Shown here: positions 32,356-41,463 of the stretch, piece after piece
Position numbering within the stretch: the stretch's first letter is position 1
How the letters are laid out: each line of letters opens with the position of its first letter
NCBI GenBank assembly: GCA_035604335.1
Contig: DATNIT010000165.1
Coordinates: 1-64,000 of the forward strand
Reading direction: 5' to 3'
Length of the DNA: 64,000 nt
Source of the DNA: DASZHJ01 sp035604335
GTDB taxonomy: Bacteria > Pseudomonadota > Alphaproteobacteria > ATCC43930 > CGMCC-115725
Notes under the pieces: model-generated
The model's input: the letters and a program-made list of their open reading frames with translations, nothing else
What the model was told of the DNA's origin: nothing
The model's database searches: none
Translations under genes and position numbers: made by a program

Positions 32356-34142
32356 AAGCAGAGTTGCCGCGGGGCGCCGCGATCGTCGTGCTCGGATCAC
32401 GCGCGCTGCCACTCGCCCGACGTCTCCAGCGCGGCTTGCCTGGCGCGGATATTCACCCCGCTCAGACCGGTGCCGTGGCTCTCTTCCGGTCGCTGTTCCG
32501 GGCGGGGCGGCCGATCGTCGGACTCTGCGCCGCCGGGATCGTGATCCGCGCGCTCGCGCCGCTGCTCAAGGACAAGACCGCAGAGCCGCCCGTGGTGGCG
32601 GTGGCCGAGGACGGCTCGGTCGCCGTGCCGTTGCTGGGCGGACACCACGGCGCCAACGCCATGGCCCGCGCGATCGCCCGGGCGACCCGCGGCACCGCCG
32701 CGCTCACCACGGCGAGCGAGGCGCTGCTGGGTCTCGCCTTGGATGTGCCGCCGGCGGGTTGGCACGTCGCGACTCCGGATCGTGCCAAGGCGCTGACCGC
32801 GCGGCTGCTCGCGACTGGCCGGGTGACTGCCAGAGTCGAAGCGGGAACCGCCGACTGGCTTGCCAAGCATCCGCGTGTTTCGCTCGTGAGCAATAGTGGG
32901 CCCGCCCCGGACATCATCGTCACCGATCGAGCGCCGCGCCCGCGCGAGCGAGCCTTGGTGCTGCATCCGCCGGTGTTGGCGTTGGGAGTCGGCACGTCCC
33001 GCAACTGCCCGCCCGCGGAGCTAGCGGCGCTGGTGCGGCGGACGCTCGCCGCGGCCAAGCTCGCGGCCGGCGCCATCGGCGCCATCGTCTCGATCGACCT
33101 CAAGATGAACGAGCCCGCGGTGACTGCGCTCGCCGAGCGCCTCGGCACGCCCGCGCGGTTCTTCCCGGCCGCACGGTTGCTGAAGGAGACGCCGCGCCTT
33201 CGATCTCCCTCGGCGGCGGCCTTTCGCGCCACCGGCTGCCACGGCGTGGCCGAGGGCGCGGCGCTGGCCGCGGTCGGGCGCCGGGGCGCGCTGATCGTCG
33301 CCAAGCATAAATCCCGCAACGCCACCTGCGCCGTCGCGCGGGCGCCGGGGCCGCTCGACCCCGCGCGCATCGGCCGCGCGCGCGGCAGTCTCACGATCGT
33401 CGGCATCGGCCCCGGCGACGCCGCGTGGCGCACGCCGGAGGCGAGCACGGCGCTGGCCCAAGCCAGCGACGTCGTGGGCTATCGCCTCTATCTCGACTTG
33501 CTGGGCGACGCGCTCCGGGGCAAGCGGCGCCACGCCCTCGGTCTCGGCGCCGAAGCCGATCGCGCGCGCCTCGCTCTCGACCTCGCGGCCGAGGGACGCG
33601 CTGTCGCGCTGGTCTCATCGGGAGACGCCGGCATTTACGGGCTCGCAAGCCTGGTCTTCGAGCTCGTCGATCGCGCGGAGCGCCCGGATTGGCGGCGGTT
33701 GCGGATCGGCGTCGTGCCCGGCCTTTCCGCGCTTCAGGCCGCGGCGGCACGGGTGGGCGCGCCGCTGGGACATGATTTCGCGGCGATCTCGCTCTCGGAC
33801 CTGCTGACGCCGTGGGCCAAGATCGAGCGGCGGCTCGCCGCGGCGGCTCGCGGGGATTTCGTTCTCGCGCTCTATAATCCGCGCTCTCGGCGGCGTACGC
33901 ACCAACTCGAGGCCGCGCGACGCATTCTGTTGCGGCACCGCCGGCCGGAGACGCCGGTCGTTCTCGCGCGCAACCTCGGCCGCGCGGGCGAGCAGATCTC
34001 GATCGACACGCTCGCCGGCTTCGACGCGCGCGCGGTCGACATGCTGACGCTGGTCCTGGTCGGCAGCCGGGAGACGCGCGTCACGCCCGGCGATCCGCCC
34101 CGCCTTTATACGCCGCGCGGCTACCGCGCCTCGCCGGCATGA
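32352..34142 (+). CDS. cobJ: CbiG-CobJ fusion: cobalt-precorrin-5A hydrolase-like and precorrin-3B C17-methyltransferase
   Basis: 596 residues from GTG 32352. Residues 1-335 have the CbiG organisation: AALFRSLFRAGRPIVGLCAAG-like ALFRSLFRAGRPIVGLCAAG, VAVPLLGGHHGANAMARA, then the CobE/CbiG C-terminal part ALGVGTSRNCPPAELAAL and IVAKHKSRNATCAVAR. From about 345 starts a full CobJ/CbiH: LTIVGIGPGDAAWRTPEAS, VALVSSGDAGIYGLASLVFE, VVPGLSALQAAAARVGAPLG and DFVLALYNPRSRRR. It methylates C17 with ring contraction; the CbiG part would open the delta-lactone, a step of the anaerobic route. Such fusions are known in alphaproteobacteria. Confidence 0.93.
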   Translation: MKAELPRGAAIVVLGSRALPLARRLQRGLPGADIHPAQTGAVALFRSLFRAGRPIVGLCAAGIVIRALAPLLKDKTAEPPVVAVAEDGSVAVPLLGGHHGANAMARAIARATRGTAALTTASEALLGLALDVPPAGWHVATPDRAKALTARLLATGRVTARVEAGTADWLAKHPRVSLVSNSGPAPDIIVTDRAPRPRERALVLHPPVLALGVGTSRNCPPAELAALVRRTLAAAKLAAGAIGAIVSIDLKMNEPAVTALAERLGTPARFFPAARLLKETPRLRSPSAAAFRATGCHGVAEGAALAAVGRRGALIVAKHKSRNATCAVARAPGPLDPARIGRARGSLTIVGIGPGDAAWRTPEASTALAQASDVVGYRLYLDLLGDALRGKRRHALGLGAEADRARLALDLAAEGRAVALVSSGDAGIYGLASLVFELVDRAERPDWRRLRIGVVPGLSALQAAAARVGAPLGHDFAAISLSDLLTPWAKIERRLAAAARGDFVLALYNPRSRRRTHQLEAARRILLRHRRPETPVVLARNLGRAGEQISIDTLAGFDARAVDMLTLVLVGSRETRVTPGDPPRLYTPRGYRASPA

Positions 34143-34897
34143 TCCATTTCATCGGCGCCGGGCCGGGCGCCCCCGATCTCATCACCGTGCGCGGGCTTCG
34201 GCTGATCGAGCGCTGCCCGGTCTGCCTCTACGCGGGCTCGCTGGTGCCGGAAGCGGTGGTGGCGGCGGCGCCCGAGGGCGCCCGCGTCATCGACACCAGC
34301 GCGCTCACTCTCGACGAGATCGTCGCGGAGATGCGGGCGGCGCACACAGGCGGGCTCGACGTCGCACGCGTGCATTCCGGAGACCTTTCGCTCTACGGCG
34401 CGATCGCCGAGCAGATGCGGCGCCTGGACGCCCTCGAGATCCCTTACGACCTGACGCCCGGCGTGCCGGCCTTCGCCGCCGCCGCCGCCGCGCTCGGCCT
34501 GGAGCTGACCCTGCCGGGCGTCGTTCAGACCGTGATCCTCACGCGGACCGCGGTGCGCGCCTCGCTCATGCCCGCGGGCGAGGAGCTGGCAAACCTCGCC
34601 CAGAGCCGCGCCACGCTCGCGATCCATCTTTCGATCGCAAACCTCGCGAAGGTGGTGCGCGAGCTGACGCCGGTCTACGGCGGGGATTGCCCGGTCGCGG
34701 TGGTGCACCGCGCGAGCTGGCCGGACCAGCGCATCCTCCGCGGCACGCTCGCCGACATCCGCGCCCAGGCGAAAGCGGCTGGCATGACGCGGACCGCGAT
34801 CATCCTGGTGGGACGCGCGCTCGGCGCCGCATCCTTCTCGGAAAGCCGCCTCTATGCGCCCGAGCACAGCCACGTGTTCCGGCCGAGGAAGCGGTAG
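34139..34897 (+). CDS. cobM: Precorrin-4 C11-methyltransferase
   Basis: 252 residues. MIHFIGAGPGAPDLITVRGL, CPVCLYAGSLVPEAVV, RVHSGDLSLYGAIAEQMRRL, PYDLTPGVPAFAAAAAALG and the end LYAPEHSHVFRPRKR are CobM/CbiF blocks. Methylates C11 with AdoMet. Start overlaps the cobJ stop (ATGA); it is the last gene of the rightward run, ending 7 bp before the convergent ankyrin gene. Confidence 0.96.
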   Translation: MIHFIGAGPGAPDLITVRGLRLIERCPVCLYAGSLVPEAVVAAAPEGARVIDTSALTLDEIVAEMRAAHTGGLDVARVHSGDLSLYGAIAEQMRRLDALEIPYDLTPGVPAFAAAAAALGLELTLPGVVQTVILTRTAVRASLMPAGEELANLAQSRATLAIHLSIANLAKVVRELTPVYGGDCPVAVVHRASWPDQRILRGTLADIRAQAKAAGMTRTAIILVGRALGAASFSESRLYAPEHSHVFRPRKR

Positions 34898-34904
34898 TGC
34901 CGAG

Positions 34905-35474
34905 TCAGGGCTTCGCGGGACTCTGAAGAACCTGAACGATCATGGGCTGGCCGGCGGCCCAGCCGAAGGCGTCCCGGCCGGTGAAATCCTGCTTGCGCGG
35001 ATCTGCGCCACCCGCCAGCAGCGCCTTCACGGAATTCAGCTGGTTGTGCGCGATGGCGCTCATGAGCGGCGTGATGCCCTGCCGGTCCGGCGCGTCGACC
35101 GTGGCGTGCGCAGCCAGCAGCACTTTCAGGGCGTCGATCCGACCATTGTTCGCCGCCCAATGAAGCGGCACGTTGCCCAGCTTGTCGCGCTGGTCCGGCG
35201 AGGCGCGCGCGTCGAGCAACTCCTTGGCAATCTGGGCGTTGCCGAGCTCCGCGGCATAGCTTAAGGCCGTGCGCCCCTGGGAGTCCGTCCCATTCACATT
35301 GACGCGCTTGGCGATGAATATCCTGACGTCGGCGATATTGTTGGCCGCGGCGGCATTGACGATCGTATACCACTGGGAATTGAACTGATCGGTGAAGATC
35401 TGGGCGCGGCTCTGGCTGGCGACGACCAGCGCAGCGAGCGCGGTCAGACCAAGGATGAGCGCGCGGCGCGTCAT
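34905..35474 (-). CDS. Exported ankyrin-repeat protein
   Basis: 189 residues: signal peptide (LILGLTALAALVVASQSRAQ), then four ankyrin repeats with the TALSYAAELGNAQIAKELLD, VPLHWAANNGRIDALKVLLA and TPLMSAIAHNQLNSVKALLA pattern and a last partial repeat. Periplasmic ankyrin proteins protect or bind other proteins (for example catalase in some bacteria). Its ATG overlaps the cobK stop (ATGA), so it is cotranslated with cobK, but a B12 role is not evident. Confidence 0.88.
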   Translation of the reverse strand: MTRRALILGLTALAALVVASQSRAQIFTDQFNSQWYTIVNAAAANNIADVRIFIAKRVNVNGTDSQGRTALSYAAELGNAQIAKELLDARASPDQRDKLGNVPLHWAANNGRIDALKVLLAAHATVDAPDRQGITPLMSAIAHNQLNSVKALLAGGADPRKQDFTGRDAFGWAAGQPMIVQVLQSPAKP

Positions 35475-36280
35475 TGCCGGGCCGCCTCGGCCAGCCGTAT
35501 GACGCCGCCGGCCAAGCGCTCCTCGAGCCAGGCGAGCGCCGCCTCGACACCGTCCACGCGCGGGCCGGGCTCCGGCTTCGGCCGGCGCAGCATCACGACG
35601 GGCAAGCTCGCCTCGCGCGCGGCGATCAGCTTCGCCTCGGTCGCGGCGCCGCCGCTCGCCTTGGCCGCGAGCACGTCGATCCCATGCCGGCGCAGAAGCT
35701 CGCGCTCGCCGGCCAGCGAGAAGGGTCCGCGTCCCAGCACGACCTCGTGAGAGACGAGCGGCAGCGGGTGCCGCGGCGGATCGATGAGCCGCACGATGAA
35801 ATGCACATGGCTCAGCGGCGCAAACGCGCCGAGCTCGCCGGCTCCGACCGTGAGAAAACAACGGCGCCCCACGCGCCCCACCGCTGCGGCGGCTCCGGGC
35901 ACGTCCTCCACCTCGATCCAGCGGTCGAGCGGATGCCGGCGCCAGGGCGGCCGCTCCAATACGAGATGCGGCACGCCCGCCCGATCGGCCGCGAGGCGCG
36001 CGTGGCGGGCGATGCGGTCGGCGAAGGGATGGGTGGCATCGATCAGCAGATCGACCCTGGCTTCGGTCAGGTAGGCCGCGAGGCCATCGGCGCCGCCGAA
36101 ACCCCCGATCCGTACGCGGCCCGGCAACGGGCCCGGCTGCTCGGTGCGGCCCGCGAGCGCCGTGGTCATCTCGAGCCGACGGCCGAACCGCTCCGCCGCT
36201 CCGCGCGCGAGCGCCGCCGCCTCGGCGGTGCCGCCGAGGATCAACAGGCGATGCGGCTCAGCCCCGAACCGGTCGAGCAT
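35471..36280 (-). CDS. cobK: Precorrin-6A reductase
   Basis: 269 residues from ATG 36280 with GAGGAGG four bases upstream. Rossmann-like N-terminus LLILGGTAEAAALARGAAER, VRIGGFGGADGLAAYL, LLIDATHPFADRIARHA, LVLERPPWRRHPLDRW, FLTVGAGELGAF and KASGGAATEAKLIAARE are CobK/CbiJ motifs. Reduces precorrin-6A (or its cobalt form) with NADPH. It lies on the minus strand between cbiD and the ankyrin gene. Confidence 0.95.
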   Translation of the reverse strand: MLDRFGAEPHRLLILGGTAEAAALARGAAERFGRRLEMTTALAGRTEQPGPLPGRVRIGGFGGADGLAAYLTEARVDLLIDATHPFADRIARHARLAADRAGVPHLVLERPPWRRHPLDRWIEVEDVPGAAAAVGRVGRRCFLTVGAGELGAFAPLSHVHFIVRLIDPPRHPLPLVSHEVVLGRGPFSLAGERELLRRHGIDVLAAKASGGAATEAKLIAAREASLPVVMLRRPKPEPGPRVDGVEAALAWLEERLAGGVIRLAEAARQ

Positions 36281-36353
36281 CCTGCCTCCTCGCTCCCCGG
36301 CGAATATTCCGCCCGAGGCGGGGGTCGAGGCAACAAGAGATGAGGGCGAGCGC

Positions 36354-37427
36354 TCAGGCATCGGTGCGACCGAGCAAGGTGCCCTCCCGGTCGAACACCG
36401 CGACATCCACCGCGGTGCCGCCCGCGAGCGTCGCCAATGCCACCTCTCGGCAACCCTCGGCGACGCCCCGAGCGAGGCTCGCGCGCAGCTCCGGCGGGAG
36501 CATTGCGAGAACCTCGCCCACGCTCTCGGCGGAGCGCGCGGCGGCGATCGTCTCCTCGGGCGCGCCAAGCCGCGCCAGCAGTCGCGCCAGCGCCGCGCCG
36601 TCGAGGCGGCTGCGCGCGGAGTGCAGATCGAGATGACCTTGCGCGAGCTTCACGAGCTTGCCGAGCCCACCCGCAAGCGTAAGGCGCGGCACCGGATGCG
36701 CCCGCAGGTATTTGAGCAGGGCACCCACGAAATCACCCATATCGATGAGCGCCACTTCGGGAAGCCCATGAAGCCGCTGCACCGCCTGCTCCGAGCGGCT
36801 GCCGGTGGCGCCGGCGATGTGGGTGGCGCCCGAGGCGCGCGCGACATCGATGCCGCGATGGATGGCATGAATCCAAGACGAGCAGGAATAGGGAATCACC
36901 ACGCCGGTAGTGCCGAGGATCGACAGGCCGCCGAGGATACCGAGCCGCGCGTTCATGGTTTTCGCCGCGAGCGCGGCGCCGCCGGATATCGAGACCGTGA
37001 CCTCGAGATCGCGCGCGCCCACGCTCTCGAGCGCGGCGCGGATCATGGCGCGGGGCGCGGGATTGATCGCGGGCTCGCCTACGGCAAGCGGCAGACCCGG
37101 TCGGGTCACGGTGCCGACGCCCTCGCCCGCGCGGAACAGAATGCCGCTGCCGGCGGGAGCGGCGCGGACCTCGGCGATGATGAGTGCGCCATGCGTCACG
37201 TCGGGATCGTCGCCGGCGTCCTTGGTGACGCCCGCGCGTGCCCAGCCGGCGCCGCTCGCCTCGAGTGCGAGCGGAAAACTCGGGCACTGGCCGCCCGGAA
37301 GCTCGATCGAGACGGGATCGGGGAAACCACCGGTGAGCAGCGCCGCCGCGGCAGCCTTCGCCGCCGCCGAGGCGCAGGCTCCGGTGGTCCAGCCGCGGCG
37401 CAGCGCGCGCTCCGATGCTTCGGGCAT
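36354..37427 (-). CDS. cbiD: Cobalt-precorrin-5B C1-methyltransferase
   Basis: 357 residues from ATG 37427. Hallmarks: LRRGWTTGACASAAAKAAAA, VTKDAGDDPDVTHGALI, VGTVTRPGLPLAVGEPAINP, VTVSISGGAALAAKTMNARL, ILGGLSILGTTGVVIPYSCS and IDMGDFVGALLKY. CbiD does the C1 methylation of the anaerobic route and substitutes for CobF, absent here. First gene of the reversed cbiD-cobK-ankyrin unit; promoter expected in the 69-bp gap to cobA. Confidence 0.96.
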   Translation of the reverse strand: MPEASERALRRGWTTGACASAAAKAAAAALLTGGFPDPVSIELPGGQCPSFPLALEASGAGWARAGVTKDAGDDPDVTHGALIIAEVRAAPAGSGILFRAGEGVGTVTRPGLPLAVGEPAINPAPRAMIRAALESVGARDLEVTVSISGGAALAAKTMNARLGILGGLSILGTTGVVIPYSCSSWIHAIHRGIDVARASGATHIAGATGSRSEQAVQRLHGLPEVALIDMGDFVGALLKYLRAHPVPRLTLAGGLGKLVKLAQGHLDLHSARSRLDGAALARLLARLGAPEETIAAARSAESVGEVLAMLPPELRASLARGVAEGCREVALATLAGGTAVDVAVFDREGTLLGRTDA

Positions 37428-37496
37428 AGCGGGATTGTAAGGACGTGGGGGAGCCCTGACTACCGGCGGGCCCGCGCGCCGGTGTAGGCTCCGGCC

Positions 37497-38369
37497 ATGA
37501 CGGACGCAGACACATCGCGGCTGGAAGCGCCGGGGCTGGAGCTGCCGGAACTCGCGCCGGGCTCGGTCTGGCTGGTCGGAGCCGGACCCGGCGATCCCGG
37601 CCTTCTGTCGCTGTTGGCGCTGCACGCGCTCCGACAGGCGGACGTCGTGGTCTATGACGCATTGGTCGATGCGCGGGTGCTGGCGCTCGCGCGGGCCGAC
37701 GCCGAGCTCGACTACGCCGGCAAGCGCGGCGGCCGGCCCTCGCCGCAGCAGCCCGACATCACGCTCCGGCTCATCCGGCTCGCCCGGGCAGGAAAGCGCG
37801 TGTTGCGCCTCAAGGGCGGCGATCCCTTCGTGTTCGGCCGGGGCGGCGAGGAGGCTCTGGCGCTCGCCGCCGCCGGGATTCCCTTCCGCATCGTGCCCGG
37901 CATCACCGCGGGGATCGGCGGCCTCGCCTATGCGGGGATCCCCACGACTCATCGCGACACCAACTCCGCCGTCGCCTTCGTCACGGGTCACGCGAGCGAT
38001 GGCGAGGTGCCCGACGGGCTCGATTGGGAGGCGCTGGCGCGGATACCTGTGCTGGTGCTCTACATGGCGCTGAAACACCTCGACCCGATCGCGCGGCGTC
38101 TCATGGATGCCGGCAAGCCCGGCGACGAGCCCGTTGCGATCGTGATCAAGGCGGCGACGCCGGAGCAGCGGGTGGTGGAGACCACCCTCGCCCGCGCCGC
38201 CGCCGACGCCGCGGCGCACAGGCTCGAGCCGCCGGCGGTGATCGCGGTGGGACCGGTGGTGCGGCTGCGCGCCGGGCTCGACTGGATCGGCGCCGCGCTG
38301 GGCCGGCGGCTCGATCCCGATCCGCTCGGAACCCACGCGCGGCCCGCCACGGCCGAGCCGCGGTCCTAG
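37497..38369 (+). CDS. cobA: Uroporphyrinogen-III C-methyltransferase
   Basis: 290 residues. SUMT motifs: VWLVGAGPGDPGLLSLLALH, VVVYDALVDARVL, KRGGRPSPQQPDI, LKGGDPFVFGRGGEEALALA, VVPGITAG-type IVPGITAGIGGLAYAGIPTT and VLYMALKHL. Adds methyls at C2 and C7 of uroporphyrinogen III, making precorrin-2, entry point to B12 (and siroheme). A short N-terminal extension precedes the domain. Divergent from cbiD. Confidence 0.95.
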   Translation: MTDADTSRLEAPGLELPELAPGSVWLVGAGPGDPGLLSLLALHALRQADVVVYDALVDARVLALARADAELDYAGKRGGRPSPQQPDITLRLIRLARAGKRVLRLKGGDPFVFGRGGEEALALAAAGIPFRIVPGITAGIGGLAYAGIPTTHRDTNSAVAFVTGHASDGEVPDGLDWEALARIPVLVLYMALKHLDPIARRLMDAGKPGDEPVAIVIKAATPEQRVVETTLARAAADAAAHRLEPPAVIAVGPVVRLRAGLDWIGAALGRRLDPDPLGTHARPATAEPRS

Positions 38370-38383
38370 CGAGGCCGGCGCCC

Positions 38384-38989
38384 ATGCCGCCCGCAACCAA
38401 GCGTGGCTTGATCGCGCTCTTTCTGGGCCTCGCGGTGCTCCTGGGCGTGCTCGCGTACGATTTCCGTGCATTCTTTCCGAGCGGCCTGGACGGCGAGCAG
38501 GTGGCACCGGTTTCGATCGGTGGCGAATTCACGCTGGTCGATCAGAACGGAGTCACGCGGCATCCCCAGGATTTCCGCGGCAAGCTGATGCTGGTCTATT
38601 TCGGTTACACGTTCTGTCCCGACGCTTGCCCGACCGCGCTACAGGACATGAGCCGCGCGATCGATCTGCTCGGCGCCAAGGGCGACGACGTGCGGCCGAT
38701 CTTCATCACCATCGATCCCGCGCGCGACACCGTCGAGCAGATGAAACTCTATGCGTCGAACTTCCACCCGAGCTTGATCGCGCTCACGGGCACGCCGGAG
38801 CAGATCGCCGAGGCGGCGAAGGCCTATCGCGTTTATTACGCGAAGAGCTCATCGACCAGCGGCACCGACTACCTGATGGACCACACGGTCTTCATCTATC
38901 TGATGGGCCGCGACGGCAAGTATCTGAGCCATTTCCCGCCGGGCACCACCGCGGAGCAGATGGCGGCCGCGATCGAGAAGCGGCTGTGA
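38384..38989 (+). CDS. SCO1/SenC-family copper protein
   Basis: 201 residues: one N-terminal membrane anchor (GLIALFLGLAVLLGVLAYDF), then a thioredoxin-like domain with GEFTLVDQNG, LVYFGYTFCPDACPTALQDM (CxxxC copper ligands), FITIDPARDT and the distal His of DYLMDHTVFIYL. SCO proteins deliver copper to the CuA site of cytochrome oxidase. Located 14 bp after cobA; its stop overlaps the cobB start (GTGA), so it is embedded in the B12 operon though no oxidase gene is near. Confidence 0.92.
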   Translation: MPPATKRGLIALFLGLAVLLGVLAYDFRAFFPSGLDGEQVAPVSIGGEFTLVDQNGVTRHPQDFRGKLMLVYFGYTFCPDACPTALQDMSRAIDLLGAKGDDVRPIFITIDPARDTVEQMKLYASNFHPSLIALTGTPEQIAEAAKAYRVYYAKSSSTSGTDYLMDHTVFIYLMGRDGKYLSHFPPGTTAEQMAAAIEKRL

Positions 38990-40317
38990 AGGGACTCGTC
39001 CTCGCGAGCCCGCACTCCCGCAGCGGCAAGACCACGCTGACACTCGGGCTGCTGCGCGCACTCACGCGCCGAGGCCATCGCGTCGTCTCCGCAAAATCAG
39101 GCCCCGATTACATCGATCCCGCATTCCACACGGCGGCCTCCGGCGCGCCCTGTCTCAACCTCGACGCCTGGGCGATGCGGCCTGCGTTGCGAGACACCCT
39201 TGTGCGGCAGCTCGCCAGAGCGGGCGAGATCATGCTCTGCGAAGGTGCCATGGGCCTCTTCGACGGCGTCGGCGCCAGCGAGGTCGGCTCGACCGCGGAT
39301 CTCGCGGAGCGGCTCGGTTGGCCGGTGGTTCTGGTGGTGGATGCGGCGGGTCAAGGCGCGTCGGTCGCGGCGCTGCTGGAGGGGTTCGTGCGACACCGGG
39401 CGGGGGTTCGCGTCGCGGGCGTGATCTTCAATCGGGTGGGGAGCGCGCGCCATGGCGCCGTGCTCGCCGAGGCGACCCGGGCGGCGCTGCCGGAGCTGGC
39501 AATCACCGGCTCGGTGCCGCGCGATCCCGCGCTGGCGTTGCCGGAGCGGCATCTCGGTCTCATGCAGGCGGGCGAGCACGGCGATCTCGATGGGTTCTTG
39601 GAGCGCGCGGCGCGGATCGTCGGCGGTGCCTGCGATCTCGATGCGCTCGTTGCGCTGGCGCGGCCGGCGCGGCGCGCGGAGACGAACGAGACCGTCGCGC
39701 CGCTGCCGCCACTGGGCCAGCGCGTCGCGGTCGCGCGCGATGTCGCCTTCGGCTTCGCCTATCGGTCGGTCCTCGAGGGCTGGCGCGACGCAGGCGCCGA
39801 GCTCTTATTTTTTTCACCGCTCGCCGACGAGCCGCCCGGCGACGACGCCGACGCGGTCTATCTTCCCGGCGGCTATCCCGAGTTGCACGCTGGACGGTTG
39901 GCGGCGAACCTGCGGTTTCTCGATGGGTTGCGCGCCAGCGCGGCGCGGGGCGCCGCGATCTATGGGGAATGCGGCGGGTTCATGGTGCTGGGCCAGGGAC
40001 TGATCGATGCCGGCGGCGAGCGTCACAGGATGGCGGGGCTGTTGCCGGTAGCCACTAGTTTCGCCAAGCCCGCCCTGCATCTGGGCTACCGCGAGGCGAG
40101 GCTTGCGTGCGCGACGCCGCTCGGCCCCGCGGACGCCGGCTTCCGCGGCCACGAGTTCCACTATGCGAGCCAGGTCGAGGCCGACGGTGCGCCGCTGTTT
40201 CAAGCCTCGGACGGCATGGGGACACCGTTGGGCGCCGTGGGAGTCGTCCGGGGATCGGTGATGGGATCCTTCCTGCACCTGATCGACCGCGCGGAATTGA
40301 GCGCAAGGAACGGATAG
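38986..40317 (+). CDS. cobB: Cobyrinic/hydrogenobyrinic acid a,c-diamide synthase
   Basis: 443 residues from GTG 38986. N-terminal synthetase with SPHSRSGKTTLTLGLLRALT, KSGPDYIDPAFH, CEGAMGLFDGV; C-terminal glutaminase with YLPGGYPELHAGRLA, nucleophile Cys in YGECGGFMVLG and the His of GHEFHYAS. Amidates carboxyls a and c with glutamine and ATP. Translationally coupled to the SCO1 gene. Last B12 gene of the locus. Confidence 0.96.
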   Translation: MKGLVLASPHSRSGKTTLTLGLLRALTRRGHRVVSAKSGPDYIDPAFHTAASGAPCLNLDAWAMRPALRDTLVRQLARAGEIMLCEGAMGLFDGVGASEVGSTADLAERLGWPVVLVVDAAGQGASVAALLEGFVRHRAGVRVAGVIFNRVGSARHGAVLAEATRAALPELAITGSVPRDPALALPERHLGLMQAGEHGDLDGFLERAARIVGGACDLDALVALARPARRAETNETVAPLPPLGQRVAVARDVAFGFAYRSVLEGWRDAGAELLFFSPLADEPPGDDADAVYLPGGYPELHAGRLAANLRFLDGLRASAARGAAIYGECGGFMVLGQGLIDAGGERHRMAGLLPVATSFAKPALHLGYREARLACATPLGPADAGFRGHEFHYASQVEADGAPLFQASDGMGTPLGAVGVVRGSVMGSFLHLIDRAELSARNG

Positions 40318-40323
40318 CGGGCC

Positions 40324-41463
40324 ATGGCGCGACGGCCTATCTCTAGGTCCATGAGCGAAAGAGCCTCCTCCCCCATCGGCGTGATCTCGGCCCAAGACGA
40401 CCCCCGCTGGACCGCCGTGGCGACGCGCGATGCCGCCGCCGACGGCCGCTTCGTCTTCGCGGTCAAGACCACCGGCGTCTATTGCCGGCCGTCCTGCGCG
40501 AGCCGCCGGCCACGGCGCGAGAACGCGGCGTTCTACCGCTCGCCCGAGGCCGCGGAAGCCGCGGGCTACCGCGCCTGCAAGCGCTGCCGGCCCAAGGACG
40601 CGCGCGAGAGCGATCCCGCGCTCCAGAAGGTGCGCCGCGCCTCGGCGCTGATCGATGAAGCCCTCCTCGAGGGCGAGAGCGGACCGCCGGCGCTCGCGGC
40701 GCTCGCGAGACAAGTCGCGACCAGCCCGCATCACCTGCTGCGGCTCTTCAAGAAGCACCTGGGCATCACGCCCCACGAGTACGCAGACGCGCGCCGGCTC
40801 GAGCTGGTGAAGCGGCATCTGCGCTCGGGTGACGGCGTCGCGGGCGCGCTCTATGCCGCGGGCTACGGCTCGCCCTCGCGGCTCTACGAGCGCTCGGACG
40901 CCCAGCTCGGCATGACGCCGGCGACCTACCGGCGCGACGGCAAGGGCGCCAGCATCGAATTCACAACGGTGCGTTCGCCGCTGGGTCGGCTGCTCGTGGG
41001 CGTCACCGCGCGTGGCATCGCCGCCGTGAGCCTCGGCGACGACGATGCGTTCCTGGAGCGGGCGCTCCGCGCCGAATATCCGGCGGCCGATATCTGCCGT
41101 GGCGACGAACGCCTCCAGCCCTGGGTCTCCGCCATCCTCGAGCACCTCGCGGGCGAGCGGCCGAATCTAGCGTTGCCCCTCGATCTGCAGGCTACAGCCT
41201 TCCAGTGGAAGGTCTGGCGCGCGCTGCAGAAGATCCCCTATGGCAAGACGGCGACCTACAGCGAGATCGCGCGATCGATCGGGCACCCCAAGGCTGTGCG
41301 CGCCGTCGCCAACGCCTGCGCCAACAACCGCGCCGCCCTGGTCATTCCGTGCCACCGTGCGGTGCGCGCCGACGGCGACAGCGGCGGCTACCGCTGGGGC
41401 GCGGAGCGGAAGGAGAAGATTCTGGCGAAGGAGCGCGCGGCTGCGGGGCGCAAGGCGGGATAA
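40324..41463 (+). CDS. ada: Ada: alkylphosphotriester/O6-methylguanine methyltransferase and regulator
   Basis: 379 residues (ATG 40351 would give 370). Zinc-binding Ada N-terminus with KTTGVYCRPSCASRRP (Cys54/58) and KRCRPKD; AraC-type HTH (VATSPHHLLRLFKKHLGITP to YGSPSRLYERSDAQLGMTPA); C-terminal methyltransferase with VWRALQKIPYGKTATY and the active-site IPCHR (Cys343). Repairs methylated phosphates and O6-methylguanine and activates the adaptive response. It starts 6 bp after cobB but has no functional tie to B12. Both possible starts have weak ribosome-binding sites. Confidence 0.93.
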   Translation: MARRPISRSMSERASSPIGVISAQDDPRWTAVATRDAAADGRFVFAVKTTGVYCRPSCASRRPRRENAAFYRSPEAAEAAGYRACKRCRPKDARESDPALQKVRRASALIDEALLEGESGPPALAALARQVATSPHHLLRLFKKHLGITPHEYADARRLELVKRHLRSGDGVAGALYAAGYGSPSRLYERSDAQLGMTPATYRRDGKGASIEFTTVRSPLGRLLVGVTARGIAAVSLGDDDAFLERALRAEYPAADICRGDERLQPWVSAILEHLAGERPNLALPLDLQATAFQWKVWRALQKIPYGKTATYSEIARSIGHPKAVRAVANACANNRAALVIPCHRAVRADGDSGGYRWGAERKEKILAKERAAAGRKAG

